Positions 8,396-17,397 are shown, counted from the first letter of the stretch. The stretch: 64,000 nt of DNA from Prauserella muralis (GCF_003202285.1 NZ_MASW01000001.1:1889681-1953680), one strand, 5' to 3'. Notes: a model not told the origin generated them from the letters alone. Translations and numbers: made by a program.

Positions 8396-8899
8396 GTGCA
8401 GTTCGGGCGGTATTTCGAGGAGTTCGAGGTCGGCGCGGTCTACAAGCACTGGCCGGGCAAGACGGTCACCGAGTACGACGACCACCTGTTCTGCCTGCTG
8501 ACCATGAACCACCATCCGCTGCACATGGACGCCCACTACGCGGGCGAAACCACCGACTTCGGCAAGAACGTGGTCGTGGGCAACTACATCTACTCGCTGC
8601 TGCTCGGCATGTCCGTGCCCGACGTCTCCGGGAAGGCGATCGCCAACCTGGAGGTCGAGTCGCTCAGGCACGTGAAGCCGACCTTCCACGGCGACACCAT
8701 CTACGGTGAGACCGAGGTCCTCGAGACGACGCCGTCGAAGTCGAAGGACGACCGCGGCGTCGTGTACGTCGAGACGCGTGGCTACAAACAGGACGGCACC
8801 GTCGTGTGCACGTTCCGGAGGAAGGTCATGGTTCCCAAGCGTTCCTACGGTGAGGCCAGGGGCGGCGAGCAGCCCGGCCGCCCGGTGCCCCATGAGTGA
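8396..8899 (+). CDS. MaoC-like (R)-hydratase
   Basis: A 167-residue hot-dog fold protein of the MaoC dehydratase family. The hydratase-2 signature region appears as YDDHLFCLLTMNHHPLHMDAHYA (residues about 23-45), and the length matches single-domain MaoC hydratases acting on enoyl-CoA or mesaconyl-like CoA esters. The GTG at 8396 follows AGGAGG at eight-base spacing. It overlaps the next gene by eight bases and is followed by an acyl-CoA ligase, which fits fatty- or branched-acid catabolism. The exact substrate is not apparent. Confidence 0.8.
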   Translation: MQFGRYFEEFEVGAVYKHWPGKTVTEYDDHLFCLLTMNHHPLHMDAHYAGETTDFGKNVVVGNYIYSLLLGMSVPDVSGKAIANLEVESLRHVKPTFHGDTIYGETEVLETTPSKSKDDRGVVYVETRGYKQDGTVVCTFRRKVMVPKRSYGEARGGEQPGRPVPHE

Positions 8900-10001
8900 T
8901 CTGGACAGAATCAAGCACTGGCTGCGCCGTTTCGCCGAGCACGACGCACGCGGGGTCTCGCCGCTGTACGAGCACCTCGCCGCGCAGGCGGCCGAGGACG
9001 ACGAGGTGGCCGGCCTGCTCGCGGCGGCGCCGTCGGGGGAGGACGCCCAGCCCACGCTGCTGCTGGCGGCGGCGCACCGGCTGGTGCAGGCCGACCCGAT
9101 CCACCCGCTGTCGCGCTACTACCCGTCGCTGGGCGGGTTCGACGGCGTGGACGGCGACACCTGGCCACTGTTCCGTACGTTCCTGCTGGAGCGCGCCGAC
9201 AAGGTGCGTGAGCTGGTGCGCACCCGGTTCACCCAGACCAACGAGGTGCGCCGCGCCGCCGTGCTGTACCCGGCGGTGGCGCTGGTCGCCAAGCAGGCGG
9301 GGGGCAAGGTGGGCCTGCTGGAGGTCGGCTGCAGCGCCGGGTTGCTGCTCGGCATGGACAGGTTCGGCTACCACTACCAGTGCGACGGCGGCGAGCAGCT
9401 CACGGCGGGCCCCGCGAAGACGGCCGTCGGCCTGCACTGTGCGCTCTCCACCGCGGGCGACGCGGTGCTGCCGAAGATCCCGAAGAAGCTCGCCGTCGGG
9501 GCCAAGGTCGGGCTCGACCGCTCGCCCGTGGACGCCTCCGACGAGGACGAGCTGGCGTGGCTGGAGGCGTGTGTCTGGGCCGATCAGCCCGACCGCATCC
9601 GCCTGCTGCGCACGGCGGCCGCCGCGCAGCGCAAGGACCCGCCCGAGCTGGTGGCAGGCGACGCGGTCGACGATCTGGCCGCGGCGGCCGCCCGCGTGCC
9701 AGCAGAGCTGCCGCTGGTGGTCCTCACCAGTCACGTGCTGGCCTACTTCTCCCGCGAGCGGAGGGAGGCGTTCCTCGCCGCACTGCGGGAACTGGCCGCC
9801 GACCGTCCACTGTGGTGGGTGTCGATGGAGGGCTACGAGGTGGGCCTCGCCCACGTGCTGCCCGGCAGGGACGACCTGGCGTTCGGCACCACCGCGCAGG
9901 CGACCCTCGGCATCGCGGAATGGGAGGGAGGCGCGGCCAGGGCGCAGGCCCTCGCGCTTGCCGCGCCGCACGGCCAGCGGATGACCTGGCTGGGCCGCTG
10001 A
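8892..10001 (+). CDS. DUF2332 domain protein
   Basis: A 369-residue protein of the DUF2332 family, recognised by the N-terminal HPLSRYYPSLGG segment, the LLEVGCSAGLLLGMDRFGYHY motif near residues 142-162 that looks like a degenerate SAM-methyltransferase glycine loop, and the late TSHVLAYFSRERREAFL segment. The fold may be methyltransferase-like, but no activity is established. ATG 8892 overlaps the MaoC gene by eight bases, giving a coupled pair. The frame stays open upstream, but the shared start region favours 8892. Confidence 0.75.
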   Translation: MSDLDRIKHWLRRFAEHDARGVSPLYEHLAAQAAEDDEVAGLLAAAPSGEDAQPTLLLAAAHRLVQADPIHPLSRYYPSLGGFDGVDGDTWPLFRTFLLERADKVRELVRTRFTQTNEVRRAAVLYPAVALVAKQAGGKVGLLEVGCSAGLLLGMDRFGYHYQCDGGEQLTAGPAKTAVGLHCALSTAGDAVLPKIPKKLAVGAKVGLDRSPVDASDEDELAWLEACVWADQPDRIRLLRTAAAAQRKDPPELVAGDAVDDLAAAAARVPAELPLVVLTSHVLAYFSRERREAFLAALRELAADRPLWWVSMEGYEVGLAHVLPGRDDLAFGTTAQATLGIAEWEGGAARAQALALAAPHGQRMTWLGR

Positions 10002-10060
10002 CGGTCCTCCTCTCCAGCCGGAGGTTGTGAGCCCGCCGCACCGCTGACGAGGATGGGGTG

Positions 10061-11671
10061 ATGAGCGCCACAGCCGACACCTGGTACACGCCGCTGACCC
10101 CGCTGTCGTTCCTCGAGCGCTCCGCCGAGGTGTTCGCGGACAAGACCGCGATCGTCTACGGCGAGCGCCGGACCACCTACCGTGAGTTCGCCGCGGAGGC
10201 GACACGCGTCGCCCGTGGGCTGCGGGCGTGCGGCGTCGAACCGGGCGACCGGGTGGCCTGTCTGCTGCCGAACATCCCCGAGATGCTGGTGGCGCACTTC
10301 GCGGTACCGCTGGCGGGCGGGGCCCTCGTCGCGATCAACACCCGCCTCGCGCCCGCGGAGATCCGGTACATCCTGGAGCACTCCGGCGCCAGGGTGCTGG
10401 TGGTGGACGCCGCGCTGCACGCGTCCGTGCCCGACGACGTGCCGGTGCGGGAGGTCGTCACCGTCACCGACCCGGCCTCCGGCGCGAGCCCCGATCCGCG
10501 CCTCGGCGGGCTGTCCTACGCCGAGCTGCTGGCCAGGGGTAGTGCCGAGCCCCTGCCGTGGACGGTGGCCGACGAGCGCTCGACGATCTCGATCAACTAC
10601 ACCTCGGGCACCACCGGCAGGCCCAAGGGCGTGATGTACCACCACCGCGGCGCCTACCTGAACTCGCTGGCCGAGGTGGTGCACTCCCGGCACTCGCCGG
10701 AGTCGCGGTATCTGTGGACGCTGCCGATGTTCCACTGCAACGGCTGGTGCACCACGTGGGGCGTGACGGCCGTCGGCGGCACCCACGTGTGCCTGCGTGC
10801 GGTCGACGCCGCCGAGATCTGGCGGCTGCTCGACTCCGAGGGCATCACCCACCTCAACGGCGCCCCGACCGTGCTCAACACGATCGCCAACCACGAGGGC
10901 GCGCACCCGCTGTCCCGCGAGGTGGTCGTGACCACGGCGGGCGCGCCGCCGAGCCCGACGGTCATCACGCGGATGTCGGCGCTGGGGGCCCGGCTCGTGC
11001 ACGTCTACGGGCTGACCGAGACCTACGGCCCCTACACGGTGTGCGAGTGGCAGGACGGCTGGGCGAGGCTGGACGTCGAGGCGCGCAGCAGGCTGCTGGC
11101 GCGTCAGGGCGTCGGCATGGTCGTCACCGACGGCGTGCGCGTGGTGGACGAGGAGATGAACGACGTGCCCCGCGACGGCGCCACCATGGGCGAGGTCGTG
11201 ATGCGGGGCAACAACGTGATGTCGGGGTACTTCGCCGACCCGGACGCCACCGCGACGGCGTTCCGCGGCGGCTGGTTCCACTCCGGTGACCTGGGTGTGT
11301 GGCATCCCGACGGCTATGTCGAGCTGCGTGACCGCGCCAAGGACATCATCGTCTCCGGCGGCGAGAACATCTCCACGATCGAGGTGGAGGCCGCACTCGA
11401 CTCGCACCCCGCGGTGCTGGAGGTGGCCGTGGTGGGCGTGCCGGACGAGAAGTGGGGTGAGCGACCCAAGGCCTATGTCGTCCGGCGGCAGGGTGAGGAC
11501 GCGGCCGCCGAGGACCTGCTGGAGCACGCCCGGGCCCGGATCGCGCGGTACAAGGTCCCCGATGAGGTGGAGTTCGTCACGGAGCTGCCGAAGACGTCGA
11601 CGGGCAAGATCCAGAAGTTCCAGCTCAGGGAGCGGGACTGGGCGGGCCGCGCGTCGCGGGTGCAGGGCTGA
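10061..11671 (+). CDS. Medium/long-chain acyl-CoA ligase (FadD-like AMP-binding enzyme)
   Basis: A 536-residue ANL-superfamily enzyme that activates a carboxylic acid with ATP to an acyl-AMP and then to the CoA thioester. The P-loop-like YTSGTTGRPKG is near residue 180, YGLTETYG near 320, GWFHSGD near 408, and the C-terminal catalytic lysine motif KTSTGK near 512. Length and motif order match AlkK/FadD-type ligases. ATG 10061 has GAGGA seven bases upstream; a GTG three bases earlier is an alternative. With the MaoC hydratase upstream it suggests acyl-CoA breakdown. Confidence 0.85.
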   Translation: MSATADTWYTPLTPLSFLERSAEVFADKTAIVYGERRTTYREFAAEATRVARGLRACGVEPGDRVACLLPNIPEMLVAHFAVPLAGGALVAINTRLAPAEIRYILEHSGARVLVVDAALHASVPDDVPVREVVTVTDPASGASPDPRLGGLSYAELLARGSAEPLPWTVADERSTISINYTSGTTGRPKGVMYHHRGAYLNSLAEVVHSRHSPESRYLWTLPMFHCNGWCTTWGVTAVGGTHVCLRAVDAAEIWRLLDSEGITHLNGAPTVLNTIANHEGAHPLSREVVVTTAGAPPSPTVITRMSALGARLVHVYGLTETYGPYTVCEWQDGWARLDVEARSRLLARQGVGMVVTDGVRVVDEEMNDVPRDGATMGEVVMRGNNVMSGYFADPDATATAFRGGWFHSGDLGVWHPDGYVELRDRAKDIIVSGGENISTIEVEAALDSHPAVLEVAVVGVPDEKWGERPKAYVVRRQGEDAAAEDLLEHARARIARYKVPDEVEFVTELPKTSTGKIQKFQLRERDWAGRASRVQG

Positions 11672-12070
11672 TCAGGCGCGGGGAAGCGCACCCCAGTCAC
11701 GGAGCGTGTCAGCGAGCCCGTCGGTGAGCGCGCCGGTGCGCTCCAGCTCGGCGAAGGCCGCGCCGTCCACCCAGCGGGCGGCGGCCGCGTCGTCGCCCGC
11801 GACGAGCTCGCCGCCGCCGACCGCGCAGGCGTAGTCGTGGATCTCGTAGGCCCCCCTGACCACGGTTCCCACGAGCTGACCAGGCAGAACGTCGAGGCCC
11901 GTCTCCTCGCGCAGCTCGCGGACGACGGCGTCGGCGTCCGTCTCGCCCGCCTCGACCCTGCCCCCGGGCAACGACCACCGTCCCCGTGCGGGTTCGTGCG
12001 CGCGCTGGATCAGCAGCAGCCTGCCCGTGGCATCGTGGACCACCCCGCCGACGCAGCGAACGTGGCGCAT
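11672..12070 (-). CDS. NUDIX hydrolase (MutT-like)
   Basis: A 132-residue NUDIX protein. The NUDIX box is complete at residues about 37-59: G(RV)EAGET...REL(R)EETGL, with all the metal-binding glutamates. Members hydrolyse nucleoside diphosphates linked to another moiety, often (d)NTPs or ADP-sugars; the specificity cannot be read here. The gene is convergent with the acyl-CoA ligase: the two stop codons abut at 11671/11672, with no terminator between them. Confidence 0.85.
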   Translation of the reverse strand: MRHVRCVGGVVHDATGRLLLIQRAHEPARGRWSLPGGRVEAGETDADAVVRELREETGLDVLPGQLVGTVVRGAYEIHDYACAVGGGELVAGDDAAAARWVDGAAFAELERTGALTDGLADTLRDWGALPRA

Positions 12071-12228
12071 TAGCCCGCCTCCTCGTCACTCTCCGTGTTC
12101 GTTGCGGCCGATTTGCGCAGCGCGCTGACCCAAGCGCAGGACTTTCCTCCCGTAACGCTGCGCAGTGCGGTACAAACTTAGTGGCACCTTGCCACCAGGT
12201 CTGCACTCGAGAGACGGGATTGATCGCC

Positions 12229-12390
12229 GTGAACGCGAAAAAGCTTGCGACTTTCGCTGGTATCGCGTTGGTCCTCTTCTTCGTGATCGCCCAACCAGGA
12301 AACGCCGCGGGCCTTGTCAACAACATCATTGGCTTCCTGCGCGACGCTGCCGAGGCGGTCATCACGTTTGTGAGCAACGTGTTCAGCTGA
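12229..12390 (+). CDS. Small hydrophobic secreted or membrane protein (53 residues)
   Basis: A short GTG-initiated frame (an in-frame TTG nine bases earlier is an alternative) encodes a lysine-containing N-terminus (MNAKK), a hydrophobic run through about residue 20, an AxA-like sequence QPGNAAG that could be a signal-peptidase site, and an amphipathic tail ending FVSNVFS. It stands alone between a NUDIX gene and a PH-domain membrane protein. Similar peptides are, from memory, common in actinobacteria without known function. Codon usage is less GC-rich than its neighbours. Confidence 0.6.
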   Translation: MNAKKLATFAGIALVLFFVIAQPGNAAGLVNNIIGFLRDAAEAVITFVSNVFS

Positions 12391-12409
12391 TCCGCGTTAC
12401 GCTGCTCTC

Positions 12410-12970
12410 ATGTTCGCGCCACGCGACCCCGACGAGTACCTGCTCGACACCGAGCGCAGGGTCATCCGGATTCGTCGGCACTGGGCGTGCCTGCTGTGGG
12501 ACACGTTCGAGGCCGTCGCCCTCATCGCGGTCTGCGTGATGGTGTCGTACGTCCTGCCGCCCTCGTTGTGGGTCGTGCAGAACATCCTGTGGTATCTGGC
12601 GCTGGCCGTGGTGCTGCGCTTCGCCTACCAGGTGATCGAGTGGTGGGTCGAGCGGCTGGTGGTCACGGACAAACGGTTCATCATGACCACGGGCGTGTGG
12701 ACCACGAAGGTCCTGATGATGCCCATCACCAAGGTCACCGACCTGACCTACGAGCGCTCGTTCTGGGGCCGCATGCTCGGCTACGGCACGACGGTCGTCG
12801 AGTCCGCGGGCCAGATCCAGGCGCTCAACCGCATCGAGTACCTCCCGCGGCCGGAGGAGTTCTACGACACGATCTCCGAGCTGGTGTTCGGTGACAAGCA
12901 GAAGCAGGCCGAACGGTTCTCGATGATCAAGGCGCAGCGGGCCGCCCGCGGCAAGCGTGTGGTCGGCTGA
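12410..12970 (+). CDS. Bacterial PH-domain membrane protein
   Basis: A 186-residue protein with two adjacent transmembrane helices (about residues 30-75), then a bPH_2-type domain starting at VVTDKRFIMTTGVWTTKVLMMPITKVTDL, the usual start of this domain. A basic tail (KQAERF...RGKRVVG) follows. Such proteins are membrane-tethered; bacterial PH domains are thought to mediate protein contacts, and the molecular role here is unknown. The ATG at 12410 follows the small peptide gene by 19 bases, so the two may be co-transcribed. Confidence 0.75.
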   Translation: MFAPRDPDEYLLDTERRVIRIRRHWACLLWDTFEAVALIAVCVMVSYVLPPSLWVVQNILWYLALAVVLRFAYQVIEWWVERLVVTDKRFIMTTGVWTTKVLMMPITKVTDLTYERSFWGRMLGYGTTVVESAGQIQALNRIEYLPRPEEFYDTISELVFGDKQKQAERFSMIKAQRAARGKRVVG

Positions 12971-13011
12971 GGCGCCCGCGCGCCCGGTGACAACGCTGCC
13001 GCGCGAAAATA

Positions 13012-13878
13012 GTGCGCGTGCGCATTGACCTGCATACCCACTCCACCGTCTCCGACGGCACCGACAGCCCCGCCGAGCTGGTGGCCACGGCCGCCGCGGC
13101 GGGACTCGACGTGGTGGCACTGACCGACCACGACACCACCGCGGGCTGGCAGCCCGCCATCCAGGCGCTGCGGCCCGGGCTGCGGCTCGTCCCGGGCGCC
13201 GAGCTGTCCTGCGAGTCGGTCGACGCGCGGGGCAGGCGGGTGAGCGTGCATCTGCTGGCGTACCTGTTCGACCCCACCGCGCCGCCGATCGTCGCCGAGC
13301 AGCAGCGGCTGCGCGGGGAGCGGCGCAGGCGGTTGCGCGTCATGGCGGCGCGGATGGCCGAGGACGGGCTGCCCGTGGACCCCGACGAGATCCTGGGCCT
13401 GCTCCACCCGGACGCGCCCGCAGGCAGGCCGCATCTGGCGCAGGCGCTCGTGCGCGCGGGGCTGGTGAGCACGGTGGACGAGGCGTTCGCCGACTACCTC
13501 GGCAGCCGGCGCGGCTACTACGTGCCGCGCCGGGACACGCCGGTGGAGGAGGCGATCGACATGATCGGCGCGGCGGGAGGGGTGACCGTGCTGGCGCACC
13601 CGTTCGCGGAGTCGCGCGGGCCGATCGTCACGCCCGAGGTGATCGCGGCCCTCGCCGAGCGGGGGCTGAGCGGCGTCGAGGTGGACCACCCCAACCACGA
13701 CGCCGCCACACGCGCCGAGCTGCGCGGGCTCGCCAAGGAGCTGGATCTGGTGTGCACGGGTTCCAGCGACTACCACGGCACGAACAAGACCATCGAGATC
13801 GGCCAGGAGACCACCGACCCTGACCAGTTCGAGGCGCTGGCCGAGCGCGCCACCGGCGCGGCGGTGCAGGAAGCCTGA
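13012..13878 (+). CDS. PHP-domain phosphoesterase
   Basis: A 288-residue polymerase-and-histidinol-phosphatase (PHP) metalloenzyme. Metal-binding motifs are seen in order: DLHTHSTVSDGT (residues 5-16), LTDHDT near 40, GAELSC near 63, and later LAHPFA and a C-terminal SSDYHG. It resembles the RNase AM/nucleoside-3',5'-bisphosphate phosphatase group (TrpH/YciV). GTG 13012 and GTG 13018 are both possible starts. The stop is one base before the next gene's GTG, so it is linked to marC. Substrate assignment is inferred from the family. Confidence 0.8.
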   Translation: MRVRIDLHTHSTVSDGTDSPAELVATAAAAGLDVVALTDHDTTAGWQPAIQALRPGLRLVPGAELSCESVDARGRRVSVHLLAYLFDPTAPPIVAEQQRLRGERRRRLRVMAARMAEDGLPVDPDEILGLLHPDAPAGRPHLAQALVRAGLVSTVDEAFADYLGSRRGYYVPRRDTPVEEAIDMIGAAGGVTVLAHPFAESRGPIVTPEVIAALAERGLSGVEVDHPNHDAATRAELRGLAKELDLVCTGSSDYHGTNKTIEIGQETTDPDQFEALAERATGAAVQEA

Positions 13879-13879
13879 C

Positions 13880-14506
13880 GTGGCCTTCACCGACGTCTTC
13901 GAGCCGGGCATCTTCTTCGAGGCCGCCATCACGCTCGTGGTGATCATGGACCCGCCTGGCACGGTGCCGGTGTTCCTCAGCCTGGTGGGCCGCAAGCCAC
14001 CGGCGGCGCGGGCGAGGGCGGCGCGGCAGGCCGTGCTGGTGTCGCTGCTGGTCGTGTCGCTGTTCGCGGTCGCGGGCCAGGCGATCCTGGCGTACCTGGG
14101 GATCGGCATCCCGGCGTTGCAGGGCGCGGGCGGGCTGCTGTTGCTGCTCATCGCGCTCGACCTGCTCACCGGCAAGGGCGGTACGGAGCCGGAGACGGCC
14201 GAGGACGTGAACGTGGCGCTCGTGCCACTGGGCACGCCCTTGCTGGCGGGCCCGGGTGCGATCGCGGCGACGATCGTGTTCGTGCGGGAGGCGCACGGCA
14301 GGCTGGGCGCGTACGTGGCGCTGGGCCTGGCGATCGTGACCGTCCACCTCGTGCTGTGGGCGTGCATGCGTTACTCCGGGGTCGTGATCCGGGTGATCCG
14401 GGAGAGCGGCATCACCCTGCTCGCCAAGATCGCGGGCCTGCTGCTTGCGGCCATCGCCGTGCAACTGGTCGCCGACTCGGTGCAGGGCTTCATCACCGGC
14501 GCCTGA
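13880..14506 (+). CDS. MarC-family integral membrane protein
   Basis: A 208-residue protein with six transmembrane helices and the characteristic N-terminal IMDPPGTVPVFLSL motif and central LVPLGTPLLAGPGAIAATIVF motif of the MarC family. The family was once linked to antibiotic resistance but its transport role is unproven. The GTG start lies immediately after the PHP gene's stop. A 53-bp palindromic repeat follows 21 bases downstream. Confidence 0.8.
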   Translation: MAFTDVFEPGIFFEAAITLVVIMDPPGTVPVFLSLVGRKPPAARARAARQAVLVSLLVVSLFAVAGQAILAYLGIGIPALQGAGGLLLLLIALDLLTGKGGTEPETAEDVNVALVPLGTPLLAGPGAIAATIVFVREAHGRLGAYVALGLAIVTVHLVLWACMRYSGVVIRVIRESGITLLAKIAGLLLAAIAVQLVADSVQGFITGA

Positions 14507-14527
14507 CCCCGCTCCGCCACCCACTGT

Positions 14528-14580
14528 GGGAGCAAGGGACCTTTACTCTCGTTTTGTGGGAGTAAAGGTCCCTCGCTCCC
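14528..14580. repeat. Palindromic intergenic repeat, family 2, copy 1
   Basis: A 21-bp inverted repeat (GGGAGCAAGGGACCTTTACTC at 14528-14548 and its near-complement at 14560-14580, one mismatch) with an 11-base loop. A second copy with nearly the same loop is at 30049-30097. It lies between marC and a nuclease gene on the same strand, so it could be a terminator, but its conserved sequence marks it as a dispersed repeat. Confidence 0.85.
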
Positions 14581-14625
14581 ATGGGGGCCGCGGGGATGTC
14601 GGTGGGGCTCCGTAGGCTGGTGCCG

Positions 14626-15480
14626 ATGGGGCAACTGGGCTTCGACTTCGGGGTGCAGCCGCGCAGGCTCACCAAGGTGACACCGGCGCGACTGGCGACC
14701 TTCGACGACTGCCCGCGCCGCTACCGGCTCAGCTACCTCGACCGGCCGACGCCACAGCGCACCGGGCCGTGGGCGCACAGCACGCTCGGCGCCGTCGTGC
14801 ACAACGCGCTGCGCGCGCTCTTCGACCTGCCGCCGCAGCGGCGCAGCCCCGAGCGTGCGGCCGCGCTGGTGGCCGAGCAGTGGAACGACGCCGGGTTCGC
14901 CGACGCCGAGCAGGCCGCCCAGTACCGCGAGCGCGCCAGGGAGTGGGTCGCCTCCTACGTCGAGCACAACGACGTCAGCGCGGACCCCATCGGCGTGGAA
15001 CGCTGGGTGTCCGCGCCCGTCAGCCCGAATGACGGCCCGCCTTCACTGATCGTCGAGGGCCGCGCCGACCGCATCGACGTACGCGACGGCGAGCTGGTGA
15101 TCGTCGACTACAAAACGGGCAAGCGCGCGCCCGACGAGTACGAGGCGCGGGGCTCGCAGGCGCTCGCGCTCTACGCCGTCGCCGCGGCCAGGACCCTGCG
15201 CAAGCCCTGCTACCGCGTCGAGCTGCACCACCTGCCCACCGGCACGGTCGCCGCCGCGGACCACACCGACGACAGTCTGCGCCGCCAGCTCACCCGCGCC
15301 GACGAGACCGCCACCGAGCTGCAGACCGCAACGGATACCCTGGCGGCGGGCGCGGACGCGGACGAGGTGTTCCCGGCGCGCACGGGCCGCCGGTGCGCAT
15401 GGTGCGACTTCCGGCCGAGCTGCCCCGAGGGGCAGCAGGCGGCGCCGGCGGCACGGTCCTGGGAACTTCTGGCGCCCTGA
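14626..15480 (+). CDS. RecB-like PD-(D/E)XK nuclease with Cys cluster
   Basis: A 284-residue protein made of a solitary RecB/Cas4-type PD-(D/E)XK nuclease domain. GRADRID with VIVDYKTGK (residues about 144-168) supplies the catalytic D/D-x-K residues, followed by a Q-containing helix (SQALALYAV). One cysteine lies near the N-terminus (FDDCPRRYRL) and three at the C-terminus (CAWCDFRPSC), the 1+3 pattern that holds a [4Fe-4S] cluster in AddB-type nucleases. ATG 14626 is preferred; an earlier ATG lies inside the palindromic repeat. Likely a DNA exonuclease. Confidence 0.8.
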   Translation: MGQLGFDFGVQPRRLTKVTPARLATFDDCPRRYRLSYLDRPTPQRTGPWAHSTLGAVVHNALRALFDLPPQRRSPERAAALVAEQWNDAGFADAEQAAQYRERAREWVASYVEHNDVSADPIGVERWVSAPVSPNDGPPSLIVEGRADRIDVRDGELVIVDYKTGKRAPDEYEARGSQALALYAVAAARTLRKPCYRVELHHLPTGTVAAADHTDDSLRRQLTRADETATELQTATDTLAAGADADEVFPARTGRRCAWCDFRPSCPEGQQAAPAARSWELLAP

Positions 15481-15494
15481 GGCGCTGACAGGAC

Positions 15495-15869
15495 ATGGAC
15501 GCGACACGGAGAGACATGCGGCACGGTCCGGACACGACAGGACGCGACACGGTGGGGCTGGGTGCCGTGAACGGTTCGGGACGGCCGGCGCCGAGGCGCG
15601 TCGTGCGCTGGTGGCGAGGGCTCACCGGGTCGCTGGCCGCCGGGCTGGCCGCGGCGACCCTCGTCGTCCTCGGTGCCGCGGTGTTCGGCCTGGCCAGCGG
15701 GGTGGAGGGGCCAGGCGCGTCCTCGATGTGGGGGCACGTCGCGGGCACCGCGGTGGCCCTGCCCACGCAGTGGGTCGCGGACCGCCACCGGGGCCCCATA
15801 GCCGCCGCGGCGGGCGCCGTCGTGGTGCTCGCCGTCACCGCCGTGCTCTGGCTCTTCTGGTGGGCTTAG
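15495..15869 (+). CDS. Two-TM hypothetical membrane protein
   Basis: A 124-residue protein with a basic N-terminal tail of about 45 residues, then two hydrophobic segments (about residues 45-68 and 100-122) separated by a short loop. No recognised domain. It starts 14 bases after the nuclease gene and is probably in its operon. It ends just before the flank of IS copy 1, whose insertion did not interrupt it. Confidence 0.55.
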   Translation: MDATRRDMRHGPDTTGRDTVGLGAVNGSGRPAPRRVVRWWRGLTGSLAAGLAAATLVVLGAAVFGLASGVEGPGASSMWGHVAGTAVALPTQWVADRHRGPIAAAAGAVVVLAVTAVLWLFWWA

Positions 15870-15904
15870 TCGCCGACGTCTCCCCAATGCGCAAGGCCGG
15901 GTAG

Positions 15905-17287
15905 TTAGGGCGGGGTGGTGCGTGTCAACGGGCTTGTTGCGGCGTTGGTGATGGTTATTTCGATGGTGATGGTGTGGCAGGTGGGGGGTTGGTGGGGTTT
16001 GTTGTAGGCGTATTTGGATAGTGGTCGTTTGACGGTTCGGGGGCAGGTGCGTGCTCGGCGGGCTGGGAGCAGGCTGGCCAGGATGTGGGTGCCGATGGTG
16101 CCGATGAGGTCGATGTGGGTGCCGGCGATGATCGACTGGGCGGTGATGACCTGGTCGCGGGCGGCGTGTAGCGCGACGCTGAACCCGGCCCGGTCGGGGG
16201 TGAGGCCGGGGCGGGAATTGGTGGCGTCGGTCATCGCGATGCGCAGGATTTGATAGGTCGCCAGCAGTGCCCAGAGTTCCTGCTGGGCTCCGGTCGGGGT
16301 CTGCGAACGCAGGACCCGCCCGCGGGTGAGGGTGTGTTTGAGGGCGAGGTAGGCGGTTTCGATCTCCCAGCGCTGGTGGTAGAGCTCGATCAGGTCGGTG
16401 GCCGGATAACGCTGGGGGTCGAGCAGGGTGGTGACCAGCCGGTAGTGCTCGCTGCGGTGGGACCCGTCGGCTGTGGTGACGGTGACCAGGGCTTCGATGA
16501 CCCGGACTTCGACGCCGCCGATGATCGAGCGGATCGACCCGTCGGTGTGGCGGCCCAGCAGTGGTGGGCGTCGGTTGCCTTTGAGCCGGATCAGCAGGTC
16601 CGCGCCGGTGCTGGCGGTGCCGGCGAGGAAGGTCGCGGCGTCGAAATTGCGGTCGGCGAGCAGCACCATCCCCGGACGCAGCCGGTTCAGCAGGGTGGCC
16701 GCGTAGGCCAGTTCTCCGTCGGCGGGGCTGCCGAACACCGCCGCGATCAGCGCGCGGGTGCCGCACTCGACCAGCGTGACCAGCCGCAGCAGCGGATACC
16801 CGGCCGAGGGATGGGAGGCGGTGCGGCTCATCTGGGTCCAGGCCCGGTGGGGTTCGCTGTCGGGGATGGCGACCTGCGTTCCGTCGATCGCGACCAGTCG
16901 CAGGCCCCGCCAGCAGGCGCCGGGGGTGCGGGGCCGGGCCACCGGCCCGGCCAGCAGAGTGAACAACGCGGCCAGCGGGCCCGGCCCGAGGCGGGACCGG
17001 GCTTGCCGCAATGCCGACGCCGTCGGCGTCGCCGGCCGCAGCGCACCCAGACCGGCGGTCAGCGACGCAAACACCCCGCGATAGCCACGCTCGGGGAACA
17101 GGCCCATCGCCAGCAGGAAGTACACCGTCACCCGGGCCGGCAACAACCGCACCCGCCGCTGCGTCGCCGCGGGCGCCTCGGCCAGCACCGCATCGACCAT
17201 CTCGAAGGGCACGACCTGGGTCAGCTCACCAAGGTGACCCGGCGCGAACACACCAACCATCCGGGATATGACAGACTGCGCAGACAA
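15905..17287 (-). CDS. IS4-family DDE transposase, copy 1
   Basis: A 460-residue transposase with an IS4 N-terminal domain followed by a DDE RNase H-like core. First Asp in VAIDGTQVAIPD (about residue 155), second in LLADRNFD (about 215), and the catalytic Glu in the Y-x2-R-x3-E-x6-K signature YHQRWEIETAYLALK (about 310), which defines the IS4 family. The start codon is TTG, buried in the 3' arm of a hairpin that also covers the GGGAG ribosome site. The protein is identical to the copy at 54333-55715 and appears intact. Confidence 0.92.
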   Translation of the reverse strand: MSAQSVISRMVGVFAPGHLGELTQVVPFEMVDAVLAEAPAATQRRVRLLPARVTVYFLLAMGLFPERGYRGVFASLTAGLGALRPATPTASALRQARSRLGPGPLAALFTLLAGPVARPRTPGACWRGLRLVAIDGTQVAIPDSEPHRAWTQMSRTASHPSAGYPLLRLVTLVECGTRALIAAVFGSPADGELAYAATLLNRLRPGMVLLADRNFDAATFLAGTASTGADLLIRLKGNRRPPLLGRHTDGSIRSIIGGVEVRVIEALVTVTTADGSHRSEHYRLVTTLLDPQRYPATDLIELYHQRWEIETAYLALKHTLTRGRVLRSQTPTGAQQELWALLATYQILRIAMTDATNSRPGLTPDRAGFSVALHAARDQVITAQSIIAGTHIDLIGTIGTHILASLLPARRARTCPRTVKRPLSKYAYNKPHQPPTCHTITIEITITNAATSPLTRTTPP

Positions 17288-17346
17288 CGGAGCTCCCGCC
17301 GAACGTTGATCTTGGTCGACAATGTTCTAGCGGAAGCTCCGTTGTC
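17283..17346 (-). promoter_or_regulatory. IS hairpin sequestering the transposase start (copy 1)
   Basis: Two 17-base arms with one internal mismatch and a 30-base loop enclose the transposase start: the 3' arm carries GGGAG and the TTG codon. Transcripts reading in from outside would fold and hide the start, whereas a promoter inside the loop would give a message lacking the 5' arm. This type of protection is known in IS10/IS50. Confidence 0.6.
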
Positions 17347-17397
17347 CTACTCCACCAGGGTTGACACCACACCCACGCCCCTAACTACCCGGCATTG

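Larger units (their letters stand above)
15892..17397 (-). mobile_element. IS4-family insertion sequence, copy 1 (1506 bp)
   Basis: The element is delimited by imperfect terminal inverted repeats starting CAA(T/G)GCCGGGTAGTTAGGG and continuing for about 37 bp to GTGTCAAC. Outside the ends are CCCCAATGCG (15882-15891) and CCCCAATGCC (17398-17407), a 10-bp target duplication with one difference. The second duplication copy is the first 10 bp of the 79-bp palindromic element at 17398-17476. The copy at 54223-55728 has the same length, and translations in several frames are identical, so transposition is recent. Confidence 0.9.

Noticed and set aside
14581-14626. Upstream ATG for the RecB-like nuclease at 14581
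   Set aside because: The ATG lies at the edge of palindromic repeat family 2; the ATG at 14626 gives the family-like N-terminus.
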